Positions 45,222 to 53,747 of a DNA stretch of 64,000 nt are shown here, piece by piece. The stretch spans positions 930,001-994,000 of the forward strand of contig NZ_CP114040.1 of the NCBI RefSeq assembly GCF_026965555.1, written 5' to 3'. The notes under the pieces were generated by a model. The model saw only the letters and a program-made list of their open reading frames with translations, made no database searches and was not told the DNA's origin. How positions within the stretch are numbered: position 1 is the first letter of the stretch; every line of letters begins with the position of its first letter. Source of the stretch: Nannocystis punicea (GTDB lineage: Bacteria > Myxococcota_A > Polyangia > Nannocystales > Nannocystaceae). The position numbers and the translations under genes are program-made.

Positions 45222-46361
45222 GTGTCTGTGAGTGAATCGAGCATCCTGCAGCACGCCCCGTTGATCGTGATCGAGGTCGACGCCGGCTTCACGGTGGTCG
45301 CCTGGAACCGGCGCGCCGAGCTGGCCTTCGGGACAGATGCTGCCGCGGCCGTCGGCCGCGACCTCGCCGAGGTGCTGCCGCTCGTCCGCGGCTCGTGGCG
45401 CGACCTGGCCGACGAGACCGGCGCGAAGCCGAAGGTGTGGGAGGTCCGCCGGGGCGAGGCGACGCTGGCGCTCGAGGTGTGGACGCAGGCGGTCGCGGGC
45501 GAGGCGAGCGGCGAGCGGCGCACTGTCCTCTACGGCCACGACGTCACCGCCCGCGTGGCGGCCGAGGCCCGCGCGGCGCTCGAGTCGACGATGCTGACGG
45601 CGATCAAGGACAACCTCGAGGTCTCGCTGTGGTCGACCGACGAGCGCGGGACCTTCCTGTACATGGACGGCAAGTCGATGCGCACGCTCGGCATGACGCC
45701 GGACCAGTTCGTCGGCCACAGCATCTACGAGATGTACGGCGCCGCCGGCAACAACGACCGCATCGCCGCCGCGATCGCCGGCCAGCCGGAGTTCACCGGG
45801 GGCGTCGAGCTGCACGGGCACTTCTTCGACACCTGGTACATCCCGATCGCCGACGACCCGAACAAGGTGCGCCTGGTCGGCGTGACCCTCAACGTCACCG
45901 AGGCCAAGCGCGCCGAGCTCGAGCTGCGCAACAAGCTCGAGCTGATCGAGCGCCAGCAGGAGGTGATCCGCGTGCTCGCCACGCCGATCATCGAGGTGTG
46001 GGACGGGGTGCTGACGATGCCGATCGTCGGCCTCATCGACACCGCCCGCACCGCCGAGATCATGGACAGCCTGCTGCAGGCGGTCACGCAGACGCGGGCT
46101 CGCTTCGCCATCCTCGACCTCACCGGCGTCGAGGTCGTCGACACCGGGACTGCGAGCCACCTGATCAAGATGATCCAGGCCATCCGGCTGCTGGGCGCGG
46201 AGGGCATCCTCACCGGCATCCATCCGACGATCGCCCAGACGATGGTCGCCCTCGGGATCGATCTGTCCCGCGTCTCGGTCCACGCCAAGCTGCGCGACGC
46301 CCTCAAGCACTGCATCCGCAGCAGCTCGAAGGCGGCGCAGCCGGTGCGCCCCGGGACGTAG
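45222..46361 (+). CDS. PAS-PAS-STAS protein (RsbR-like stress sensor)
   Basis: 379 residues from a GTG start (45222 or 45228). Two PAS domains (about residues 8-110: VIEVDAGFTVVAWNRRAELAFGTD; about 120-235: LWSTDERGTFLYMDGKSMRTLGMTPDQFVGHS) are joined by a short coiled coil (ELRNKLELIERQQEVIRVLATPI). This leads into a C-terminal STAS domain with AILDLTGVEVVDTGTASHLIKM. The STAS domain matches RsbR-type stressosome proteins, including the Asp-Thr pair where kinase RsbT would act. No RsbS or RsbT gene is adjacent, so it is an orphan here. It converges on the P450 gene with a 10-base gap. Confidence 0.88.
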   Translation: MSVSESSILQHAPLIVIEVDAGFTVVAWNRRAELAFGTDAAAAVGRDLAEVLPLVRGSWRDLADETGAKPKVWEVRRGEATLALEVWTQAVAGEASGERRTVLYGHDVTARVAAEARAALESTMLTAIKDNLEVSLWSTDERGTFLYMDGKSMRTLGMTPDQFVGHSIYEMYGAAGNNDRIAAAIAGQPEFTGGVELHGHFFDTWYIPIADDPNKVRLVGVTLNVTEAKRAELELRNKLELIERQQEVIRVLATPIIEVWDGVLTMPIVGLIDTARTAEIMDSLLQAVTQTRARFAILDLTGVEVVDTGTASHLIKMIQAIRLLGAEGILTGIHPTIAQTMVALGIDLSRVSVHAKLRDALKHCIRSSSKAAQPVRPGT

Positions 46362-46371
46362 AGCTCGCGGC

Positions 46372-47757
46372 TCAGAACAGGATCGGGATGCTGCTGAAGC
46401 CGCGCAGGCCGGCGGCGGCGCCGAACTCGAGGTCCTCGGCCGGGACCGCGAGGCGCAGACGGGGCCACCGCTGCAGCAGGGCGCGCAGGGCGACCTCACC
46501 CTCGAGGCGAGCCAGCGGGGCGCCGAGGCACATGTGAATGCCCTTGCCGAAGGCGAGGTGACGATTGGCGTCGGGCCGCGCGATGTCGAAGGCGTCGGGG
46601 TCGCGGAAGTGCCGGGCGTCGTGGTTGGCGCAGGACAGGCCGATGGTGAGCTTCTCGCCGCGAGCGAGCGGCGTGCCGGCGAGCTCCATGTCCGCGGTGA
46701 CGACGCGGGGGATCGACACGAACTCGACGGGGGCCCAGTAGCGCAGCGCCTCCTCGACGGTGTTCTTGACCAGCGAGAGGTCGCCGCGCAGCCGCGCCAG
46801 CTGCTCGGGGTGGGTGAGGAGGGCGACGACCGCGTTGCCGATCAGGTTGACGGTGGTGAGGTGACCGGCGAAGTAGAGGAGGAACACCATCGAGAGCATC
46901 TCGACGTGCGTCAGGCGATCGCCGTCCTCCTGGGCCCGGAGCATCTCGGAGATCATGTCGTCGCCCGGCTCGCGCCGCTTGCGTTCGAACAGGTCCTCGA
47001 GATACGCGGTGAAGTCGGCCATCTTGCCGCCGGCCAGCACGTCCGCGACGACCTGCGGCTGATCGGCGCCGACCAGGCCCTCGGCCCAGCCGTGCGCCCG
47101 CTCGCGGTCCTCCTCGGGGATGCCGAGCATGTCGCTGATGACCGCGACCGGCATGGGATAGGCGAACATCGCCACCAGCTCGCCGGAGCGCTCGCCCGCC
47201 GCCTCGCCGCGCGCGGCGGCCTCGTGCTCGGCGCGGTCGAGGAGCGCGTCGGTGATCCGCTGGACCCGCGGGCGCAGGGCCTCCATGGCCCGCGGGGAGA
47301 AGCTCGGCTGGACGAGCTTGCGCAGCCGCGTGTGGTCCGGCGGATCGAGGAAGAGGAGGTTGTGGAGCATCGGCTTGATCTCGCGCGGCAGGAGCTCGAG
47401 CAGCTGCCGCTGCTCCGGGCTCATGAGGGCGCGCAGATCGGAGGAGATCCGCGGATCGAGCAAGGTGGTGACGACCTCGTCGTAATGGGCGACGAAGAGG
47501 TGATCGCTGGTGCTCGCGGCGTCGTCGGTGCCGCTCCGCAGCTTGCTCATGAAGTTCTCGGCGATGCGGGCGCGCACGAGCGGCCCCTGCTCGCGCATGC
47601 GCGTGTAGATCTCGAAGGCCTGGGCGAGGAAGGCCGGGTCGTCGCGCTTGATGACGACGTCGTCGATGCGCGGCACCCGGTGCCCGCCCGTGACGGGGCA
47701 GCCGCTGCGTTGCGAGCCCTGGCTCGCGGAGTCTTCGCTCGTTCGGTCGGTGGTCAT
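46372..47757 (-). CDS. Cytochrome P450
   Basis: 461 residues, slightly long for a bacterial P450. The haem loop FGKGIHMCLGAPLA puts the ligand Cys at 410. The I-helix is YFAGHLTTVN (G-H-L-T-T in place of the usual AGxxT) and the ExxR is EEALRYW. The ATG at 47757 (preceded by CGGAGAG) overlaps the MarR stop (ATGA), so both are made from one transcript. It differs clearly from the P450 at 15.6 kb in length and N-terminus. Substrate unknown; nearby lipid and aldehyde catabolism genes make a lipid or terpenoid plausible. Confidence 0.95.
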   Translation of the reverse strand: MTTDRTSEDSASQGSQRSGCPVTGGHRVPRIDDVVIKRDDPAFLAQAFEIYTRMREQGPLVRARIAENFMSKLRSGTDDAASTSDHLFVAHYDEVVTTLLDPRISSDLRALMSPEQRQLLELLPREIKPMLHNLLFLDPPDHTRLRKLVQPSFSPRAMEALRPRVQRITDALLDRAEHEAAARGEAAGERSGELVAMFAYPMPVAVISDMLGIPEEDRERAHGWAEGLVGADQPQVVADVLAGGKMADFTAYLEDLFERKRREPGDDMISEMLRAQEDGDRLTHVEMLSMVFLLYFAGHLTTVNLIGNAVVALLTHPEQLARLRGDLSLVKNTVEEALRYWAPVEFVSIPRVVTADMELAGTPLARGEKLTIGLSCANHDARHFRDPDAFDIARPDANRHLAFGKGIHMCLGAPLARLEGEVALRALLQRWPRLRLAVPAEDLEFGAAAGLRGFSSIPILF

Positions 47758-48317
47758 GATGCTCTCCGTGGTGGTTTGCGCGCCGCGGCGGGGCCGCGCG
47801 TTCGCGGCTTCGCCGACGCGGCGCCGGACTTGCGCGGCCGCGGTGACTTGCCCGCCGGCTTGGCCGCCAGGGCCTGCTCGAGCTCGGCGAGCACACCGTC
47901 CATGCGGTCGAAGGCGCGGCCGAGCTCGGCGAGCTCCGCCGCGGTCGCGCCGGCGAACTGGGCGCCGAGCTCCCGGGCGAGCCGCTGTTGCACTGCGTGG
48001 CAGATCTTCAGGCCCGCGTCGGTGAGGTGGAGCGAGTGCCGCCGCCGATCGTCGGCCGCGACCTCGCGGCGCACGTAACCCTGACGCTCGAGCCGGGCGA
48101 GGAGGCCGGTCACCACCGCAGGGGTGACCATGAGCCGCGCCGCGATGTCGCTCGGGGAGTGGATGTCCCGCCGCAGCGCGGCGAGCACGGCGAACTGCCG
48201 CAGGCTCAGACCCTCCAGCCCGCCCGTCCTCACCGCCGACGAGGCCCAGCGGTTGAAGCGCGGGAACAGCGAGAGCGCCCGCGACGCGAGCTCCATGGCG
48301 AGGTTCTTGGCGGCCAT
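47754..48317 (-). CDS. MarR-family regulator of the adjacent P450
   Basis: 187 residues. The winged helix is LSLRQFAVLAALRRDIHSPSDIAARLMVTPAVVTGLLARLERQGYVRREVAADDRRRHSLHLTDAG, including the D-x-R-R-x wing motif. The C-terminal 40 residues are Lys/Arg/Pro/Ala-rich and may add non-specific DNA affinity. It overlaps the P450 by four bases. A 26-bp palindrome lies 21 bases upstream of its start and is its probable operator. Confidence 0.93.
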   Translation of the reverse strand: MAAKNLAMELASRALSLFPRFNRWASSAVRTGGLEGLSLRQFAVLAALRRDIHSPSDIAARLMVTPAVVTGLLARLERQGYVRREVAADDRRRHSLHLTDAGLKICHAVQQRLARELGAQFAGATAAELAELGRAFDRMDGVLAELEQALAAKPAGKSPRPRKSGAASAKPRTRGPAAARKPPRRAS

Positions 48318-48337
48318 CGTCGATCTGTTTCCCAAAG

Positions 48338-48363
48338 ATGATTTGCTTTGCAAAGCATATCAT
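48338..48363 (-). promoter_or_regulatory. Candidate MarR operator, 26-bp palindrome
   Basis: The core TGCTTTGCAAAGCA (48344-48357) is perfect. It is flanked by ATGAT (48338-48342) and ATCAT (48359-48363), so 12 of 13 base pairs are symmetric. The palindrome is AT-rich against a GC-rich background and sits just upstream of the MarR start. Confidence 0.75.
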
Positions 48364-48663
48364 TCGCGAGCCCGCTGGCCAACGGTCGAGTTCGGCGCGC
48401 TCGCGGGCGCGACGGGTCGGCCGAGCGCCGATGTCGCTGCACGGCCCCACGTCTTCCCGCACGTCGCGCGGCGATCCTCGCGCGGATGCGACGCGGTGAG
48501 TCTCGGGTCTCGCCGCTGTCCGCTCGCGGTGGCGTCGCGGTCGCGGTCGACGCGGTCGCGCGGGCGTCGGACGACCGGGCTAGCGGCCGCGGCCGAAAGG
48601 CGCCGCCGCGCGGCGGTACGGGTGCATCTCCAGCGAACCGTGCCATGACTCGGGACGAATCGC
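48364..48663. other. 300-base region between divergent genes
   Basis: Apart from the MarR operator at its left edge nothing specific was recognised. The plus-strand gene that follows has no obvious ribosome-binding site. Confidence 0.4.
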
Positions 48664-49578
48664 ATGCCGCAGCCCGACACCACCGCCGTCCCGACCGCGC
48701 TCGATCCGAGCGACCCGTTCGCGCAGCTCGACGACGCCTTCCTCGAGGCCTACGCGGCGCGCCAGCGGGCTGTGCTGGACAGGATGGGCCCGGCGGTGGC
48801 GCACGTCGACGATTCGCTGTACTTGCGGATCGGCGGGCGGCGCGAGGTCGGACCGGCGCGGACCTGCCTGTACCATCAGCTCAAGACGATCTGCCACGTG
48901 CCGCTGGCGCTCCAGAGCATCCTCGGGGACGAGGGCGGCGAGCTCGACGACGCCGCGCGCGGCCGCCTGGTCGAGCTGGCCCGGCGCGCCGAGGTCGCGG
49001 ACGGGGCGCTCGCGGAGGCCGGGTTCGACCCGGAGCAGCTCGTGCGCCAGCGCCGACTGCTCGACGCCTCGCGCGGGTTCATCGCCGAGGTGCTGCAGGC
49101 GGGGGGCGTCACCGCGGTGACGCTGATCGGGTTCCTGCGGGCGCAGATGGACGACATTCGCGCCAACATCGCCGACGCGGCGCGGGACCAACTGCACACG
49201 ATGCACGCGACGTTCTCGGCCTGGGTCGCCGAGATGACCCCCGAGCAATGGTCGCAGCTGCGGGTGGTCGTCGGCTCGGGTCACATGGACCGCACCGGCA
49301 ACCTCGCCGCGCAGTACTTCAGCCTGGCCCTGGGCGATCGCTGGGAGGGCCGCTTCGAGCGCGAGGACGAGGACCCGGCGCGGCGGCGGGTCATCACCTC
49401 CGAGGGCGCGACCGACGAGGAGAGCGCGTTCGCGTTGCTGGCGACGAGCGTGTTCGACACCCGCACCTCCAACGCCTTCTTCGGCGAGGAGAGCCGGATG
49501 GGCCGCGACGTCCTGGCCGACGCCGGCGAGCGCGAGCTCGTGGCGATGTTCGGCAGGCAGCCCGAGGCCCCGACCTGA
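48664..49578 (+). CDS. Unrecognised protein, mostly helical
   Basis: 304 residues, no signal peptide or membrane helix. Recognisable stretches are RTCLYHQLKTICHVPLALQSIL near residue 65 and a long amphipathic helical middle (ARGRLVELARRAEVADGALAEAGFDPEQLVRQRRLLDASRGFIAEVL). A more ordered C-terminal part follows (EQWSQLRVVVGSGHMDRTGNLAAQYFSLALGDRWEGRFE). Codon use is typical of the genome and the frame is free of interruption, so it is a real gene. It converges on the GntA-like/DUF1989 gene with a four-base gap. I cannot assign a family. Confidence 0.7.
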   Translation: MPQPDTTAVPTALDPSDPFAQLDDAFLEAYAARQRAVLDRMGPAVAHVDDSLYLRIGGRREVGPARTCLYHQLKTICHVPLALQSILGDEGGELDDAARGRLVELARRAEVADGALAEAGFDPEQLVRQRRLLDASRGFIAEVLQAGGVTAVTLIGFLRAQMDDIRANIADAARDQLHTMHATFSAWVAEMTPEQWSQLRVVVGSGHMDRTGNLAAQYFSLALGDRWEGRFEREDEDPARRRVITSEGATDEESAFALLATSVFDTRTSNAFFGEESRMGRDVLADAGERELVAMFGRQPEAPT

Positions 49579-49582
49579 GCCG

Positions 49583-51079
49583 TCACTCGGCGAGCAGCTC
49601 GAAGTCGATCGGCTTGAGGCTGCCGGCGTTCGTGACCTCGCTCGAGCAGGCGGTGAGGCCGACGATCATGTCCATCTCGGCGCGCAGCTCGATGCAGTCG
49701 CCGGCCGCGCTCGCAGGCGGGGCGATCGTCATCTTGCCGGTCGACGGATCGAAGCGGACGTCCATGAAGATGTTGAAGGTCGAGCCGATGCTGTCGGCAG
49801 CGACGCCGAAGGCGGACAGCGGCCCGCGCAGGTTCTCGTAGCAGCTCGGGTGGGTGCCGTCGTCGCCGCGCAGCCTGCGGTACATCTCGGGGCTGCACGG
49901 GGTCAGCACCAGGTCGTGCCGACCGACGTCGTCGCGCCCGATCGTCCACATCGGCCGCTCGCGGTTGCTGTAGAGGACGTCGCCGGTGGTCAGGTAGAGC
50001 TTGTCGGCGTAGTCGATGCTGCGGCCGGAGCTCAGGTGCTCGCGCAGCTCGCCGCGGGCCAGGCTGTAGAGGTCGCACACCTGTCGGCCCGCCGGATCGA
50101 TGATGCGCAGCCGCTGGCCGCGCTCGATCGCAAAGGCCACGCCGGACTGCCTGGGGATCCGGTAGCGGACGCCGGGGCGCGGCTGCAGGACCTGGGTCGC
50201 GGTCACCACGGAGTGATGCGGGCAGGTCGGCTCGGCGGTCGCGTCCGTGTCATCGCCGCGCGGGTGGAAGGGCGCGTGCCAGTCGGGCTCGACCTGTCGC
50301 CCGCTGTACTGGCGCGCCTCGCTGTCGCCGCCGAAGTCCTCGAGCGCGGGGTTGATGTCGCCCTGGAGCGCGCGGTCCTTGTCGCGCACCACCGCCTGCA
50401 TGCGCTCGTACTTGCCGGTCTCGCGCAGGCGCTCGAACTGCGCGTGCGGGTTGAAGACCAGCGCCGGCCACGGGAACCGGCGGCTCAGGCGAGCGCTGCC
50501 GGGGTGGAGGCCGACGATGAAGAAGGCGGTGCCGGCGTAGCTGAACGAGAAGTGAGGGTCGTCGGGATCGTTGCTGACCGACGGATCCCACGGCGCGGCG
50601 TCGGCCTCGTGCAGCGCCTGCAGCTGGGCCCACAGGGCGCGCTCGAAGGTCTGTTCGTCGACGTCCTGCGGGCTGGTGAAGATCGCCACGAAGGTGGCGA
50701 AGGCGCCCTCGATCGCGTCGATGTCGCGGGTGAACGCGGCCAGGTCTCGCGCCAGCGCGGCGGTCGCAGTCGGGCTGCCGAGCGCGTCGTAGACCCCGAG
50801 GCGATAGCTGTTGTTGTGGACCGCGCTGCGCGCCCCGACGCAGGGGTAATGAGGGTCGAGCACGAAGGCGCGAAAGGCCCCGTGCATCGCCGTCGCGGTC
50901 AGATCGGCCTGGGCTCCGTCGGCGTCGGGACCGACTCGCAAGAGCCGCTCCGGGTGCGACGGATCGGGGCGATAGAAGCGGACCAGCGGCTCCGCCTCGT
51001 CGGCGCCGGGAGGCCGCTCGGAGTGCGGTTCGGAGACGTGGACGCTCGAAGTTTCGCTGCCCGGGTGGAAGTCAGACAT
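49583..51079 (-). CDS. Fusion of GntA-like (YqcI/YcgG) haem protein and DUF1989 domain
   Basis: 498 residues. Residues about 60-280 match the YqcI/YcgG family: HGAFRAFVLDPHYPCVGARSA, TFVAIF, then RRFPWPALVFNPHAQFERLRETGKYERM and RDRALQGDINPALEDFGGDSEARQYSGR-type motifs, and WHAPF. That family includes GntA, a haem-dependent guanidino N-hydroxylase related to DcsA. Residues about 295-498 match DUF1989, the urea-carboxylase-associated domain (IPRQSGVAFAIERGQRLRIIDPAGRQVCDLYSLA... TCPSEMYRRLRGDDGTHPSCYENL-type with conserved Cys). The two halves together suggest oxidation and further processing of a guanidino or urea compound. That combined function is inference. Confidence 0.82.
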   Translation of the reverse strand: MSDFHPGSETSSVHVSEPHSERPPGADEAEPLVRFYRPDPSHPERLLRVGPDADGAQADLTATAMHGAFRAFVLDPHYPCVGARSAVHNNSYRLGVYDALGSPTATAALARDLAAFTRDIDAIEGAFATFVAIFTSPQDVDEQTFERALWAQLQALHEADAAPWDPSVSNDPDDPHFSFSYAGTAFFIVGLHPGSARLSRRFPWPALVFNPHAQFERLRETGKYERMQAVVRDKDRALQGDINPALEDFGGDSEARQYSGRQVEPDWHAPFHPRGDDTDATAEPTCPHHSVVTATQVLQPRPGVRYRIPRQSGVAFAIERGQRLRIIDPAGRQVCDLYSLARGELREHLSSGRSIDYADKLYLTTGDVLYSNRERPMWTIGRDDVGRHDLVLTPCSPEMYRRLRGDDGTHPSCYENLRGPLSAFGVAADSIGSTFNIFMDVRFDPSTGKMTIAPPASAAGDCIELRAEMDMIVGLTACSSEVTNAGSLKPIDFELLAE

Positions 51080-51179
51080 GATCGTCCTCGTCGCCGGCCC
51101 TCCGGCGAAACAGCCGGGGCCGCTGGGGCGGAGGCGCGGAGGTGCGGCGAGGGCCGCACCTCCGCAGGTTCGCCGCAGC

Positions 51180-51455
51180 TCAGGGCAAGTTCGGCTTGCC
51201 GTCGTTGGCCTTGAGCTTCTCCTCGCGCTCCTCGAGCCGGTCCTCGCGCTCCTCGAGGCGCTCGTCCTTGGCGGCGCTGTTGTCGGGGTCGGCCTGCTTC
51301 TCGTCGATCCGCTCCTCCCGGCGGTCGATCCGCTCTTCCTGGCGCTCCATCGCGCCCTCGGTCCGCTCCTTGCGGTCGAGCTTGGTCTGCGCGCAGCCGA
51401 AGGCCGGAACGAAGCTGAAGGCCAGGGTCAGGAGAATGGGTGTACGGAACTGCAT
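51180..51455 (-). CDS. Small coiled-coil lipoprotein
   Basis: 91 residues. The signal MQFRTPILLTLAFSFVPAFGC ends in a lipobox. The mature 70 residues are almost entirely charged heptads (RQEERIDRREERIDEKQ, ERLEEREDRLEEREEKLK), an obvious coiled coil. It resembles small stress- or envelope-associated lipoproteins. Ribosome-binding site GAGGATCACC precedes the ATG. Function unknown. Confidence 0.75.
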   Translation of the reverse strand: MQFRTPILLTLAFSFVPAFGCAQTKLDRKERTEGAMERQEERIDRREERIDEKQADPDNSAAKDERLEEREDRLEEREEKLKANDGKPNLP

Positions 51456-51617
51456 GGTGATCCTCGTCGTCGAAGTGATGGCTCTCGTGTCGTCATGACT
51501 GAGGCATCGGCGGTGAAGTCGCGTGATGCCGCGGCCCGGCGCACCGCGCTCGTGCGCGATGCACCCGTGAACGCGCTCCCCCGAGCCGAAAAACGGGAGC
51601 GCGGCGCGAGCTCAGGC

Positions 51618-51698
51618 TTACGGGTGGAGGCCCCTCCGCAGCTCGGAGGCTTCGCGCCCGAGCTGCTCCCACTCGCCTTGAACTTGCTCGCGGTTCAT
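51618..51698 (-). CDS. Possible truncated CsbD-like small ORF
   Basis: A 26-codon frame, MNREQVQGEWEQLGREASELRRGLHP. It opens exactly like CsbD stress proteins (M-N-x-x-Q-V-x-G-x-W-x-Q-L) but stops after one helix. CsbD proteins are normally about 60-70 residues, and no frameshift that restores the rest was found. It may be a remnant or a chance resemblance. Confidence 0.3.
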   Translation of the reverse strand: MNREQVQGEWEQLGREASELRRGLHP

Positions 51699-51862
51699 CG
51701 GGGCTGCTTCCCGGACATGATTGTATTTGCAGTTGCGTGCGCAGGCGTTCCGACTAATCGCCGCGGACCCGGCGAAGCCGGTCGTCCGCGGCCGCTCGGC
51801 TGGTGTTCTGTTTGCGCTGGAGGGAGCGACGGAGCCAATCGCGCACGCTGCGCGAGCTCGCC

Positions 51863-53542
51863 TCAAGCGCCGCCCGGTCGCGGCGCTCCGCCCGGCGGGT
51901 CGAACGACCACGGCTGGAGCTCGCGCAGGTCGGCGATGGCGATCTCGCCGCGGCCGAGCTCGCCGGTGGCGGCGTCGTGGATCCGCCACAGCATGGTCTG
52001 CCGGTGCAGCGGCTGCGACTCGACGAGGATGCAGCGCAGCTCGCCCGGCTCGAAGCCGCACTGGGCCTGCAGGGCCGCGATCAATTGCTCGTCGTGCAGG
52101 TGGCCGTCGCCGAAGTTCCAGCCGAGCGCGAGGCCGGCGACCAGCTCGCCGTCGACCCATTCGTAATTGGCGGGGTCGTCGACCGCCCGCGGCACCAATC
52201 GACACAGCGCGCGGCCGGCCAGGTGCATCAGGCGAAACGCGATCACCTTGCCGACCAGGCCGACCGACACCTTGCGCTCGTAGAACACGTCGAGCTGGTC
52301 GTACAGCCACTTCGACGACTTGCGCAGGCGCTCCAACTTTTTGTGGCTCTCGCCGCGGAACAGCCACACCGAATACGGCCAGTTGCCGGCGTAGTAGCGC
52401 ATCGACAGCAGGAACGACAGGCGGTGCGGCGCCAGGTTGCCCCACAGCGGCAGGACCACCGTGAACACGGCGACGAACGCGGCCAGCGCCGGCGTGCTCA
52501 GCAGACCGGCGAGGCTCACCTCGGCGTGCGCGCCGAACAGGAAGAAGCCGCCGTACAGCACGACCACGTTCCACTCGATCGGCACCCCCATCGGCACGGT
52601 GCTGAGGATGAAGCCGTGCAGCATCACCATCATCACCAGGCCGACGGTGGTGACGACGCCGCCGTCGCCGAGGATGAGGACGATCGGGACCGACAGCTCG
52701 AGCAGGGTGCCGACGTGGGCCATCACCGTCGCCAGCGTCGACGGCCGCAGGTCGTCGGGGTAGCTGCGGTAGACGAGGCGGCGGATCCACTCGAAGCGGG
52801 TGACCGGCGAGTTGCTGGTCATCACGCACACCACCGCCGGGAAGTGGTGATTCAGCTTCGACACGCCGGCCCAGAACCACAGCGCCGCCTGCACGGCCTT
52901 GGCCCCGGCGATCCACGGGCTGGCGAACGCGAACACCACCAGCATGACCCAGTAGTGCTCGGCGCGCGCGGCGAGGAACACGGTCTTGTCGAACAGGCCG
53001 CACAGCGGCACCAGCACGACCAGCGGCACCAGCAGCGCCGCGTCGAGCTGCGGGGCCACCAGCGCGCGCACCAGGCCGATCAGCAGGACCGCGTAGAGGA
53101 CGACGTCGAGGGCGGTGCGGGTGTGGCCGCCGACCCGCGGCAGGCCGCGCAGGAGCGGCAGCTTGGTGGTGCCGGGCCGCAAGAAGTGGAGGAAGCCGCC
53201 GACCGGCGGGAAGTAGCGCCCGGTCAGCGGCCCGCTGCCGCAGCCGAGGCCGAGCACCTCGAACAGCAGGCTCCACAGGATCGCCTTCTGGAACGCGACC
53301 GGCTCGAGCCACCATTGACCGATCGCCCCGAGCTCGCCGAGACCCGGGGTGAACCCGCAGAAGAAGATCCACCCGCCGACGTAGAGCGCGACCTTGAGCA
53401 GATAGGCGAAGTAGACCGCGACCGGGGTCCCGTAGCCCTGCAGGGCCCACGAGCGACACACCATGCGGCTCTTGTCGGGGAGCGGCTTCGCGGCCCACTC
53501 GAGGGGGTCGTACGGCGGCGGGATCGGGTCGAGCAAGCCCAT
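51863..53542 (-). CDS. DUF3556 transmembrane protein
   Basis: 559 residues. The start MGLLDPIPPPYDPLEWAAKPLPDKSRMVCRSWALQGYGTP is followed by about ten helices. IGQWWLEPVAFQKAILWSLLFEVLGLGCGSGPLTGRYFPPVGGFLHFLRPGTTKLP follows the pattern of DUF3556 proteins, otherwise best known from actinobacteria. VSKLNHHFPAVVCVMTSNSP resembles the HTTM-type core. The C-terminal 100 residues are soluble. Function unknown. It is divergent from the RoxA-like operon across a 381-base region containing the TetR operator, so it may belong to the same regulon. Confidence 0.8.
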   Translation of the reverse strand: MGLLDPIPPPYDPLEWAAKPLPDKSRMVCRSWALQGYGTPVAVYFAYLLKVALYVGGWIFFCGFTPGLGELGAIGQWWLEPVAFQKAILWSLLFEVLGLGCGSGPLTGRYFPPVGGFLHFLRPGTTKLPLLRGLPRVGGHTRTALDVVLYAVLLIGLVRALVAPQLDAALLVPLVVLVPLCGLFDKTVFLAARAEHYWVMLVVFAFASPWIAGAKAVQAALWFWAGVSKLNHHFPAVVCVMTSNSPVTRFEWIRRLVYRSYPDDLRPSTLATVMAHVGTLLELSVPIVLILGDGGVVTTVGLVMMVMLHGFILSTVPMGVPIEWNVVVLYGGFFLFGAHAEVSLAGLLSTPALAAFVAVFTVVLPLWGNLAPHRLSFLLSMRYYAGNWPYSVWLFRGESHKKLERLRKSSKWLYDQLDVFYERKVSVGLVGKVIAFRLMHLAGRALCRLVPRAVDDPANYEWVDGELVAGLALGWNFGDGHLHDEQLIAALQAQCGFEPGELRCILVESQPLHRQTMLWRIHDAATGELGRGEIAIADLRELQPWSFDPPGGAPRPGGA

Positions 53543-53700
53543 CGAGTCGAGCGATCATAGCCGCGGGCCGCCCGCCTGGAAATCGTCGATTCACCGCATT
53601 CGCAGCCCGCCCCGACGCGAGCCAGGCGGGGCAGACCGGCCTCGACAAATGCGTCGTCCGCCGGAGTTCTCGCTGGGCGAAATCGCGCTGGCGCGGTCGC

Positions 53701-53747
53701 TTGACGGTCTCTTGCACGATCTGTATACTTGCTAGTCACCAGCAAGT
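53701..53747 (+). promoter_or_regulatory. Promoter plus 21-bp TetR operator (site 2)
   Basis: A -35 TTGACG (53701-53706) and a -10 TATACT (53724-53729) are separated by an ideal 17 bases. The inverted repeat at 53727-53747 (arms ACTTGCT and AGCAAGT around AGTCACC) overlaps the -10 and start point, a position that would block RNA polymerase. It matches the operator at 41411 in 19 of 21 bases. Confidence 0.8.

Noticed and set aside
47758..48462. N-terminal extension of the second P450 up to 48462
   Set aside because: The extra sequence lies over the MarR gene in another frame; the ATG at 47757 overlaps the MarR stop as in the other P450 pair.
51803..53560. Plus-strand frame opposite the DUF3556 gene
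   Set aside because: Composition is low-complexity (Gln, Arg, Ala, Asp) and it is an antisense shadow; the minus strand has ordered membrane helices and family motifs.
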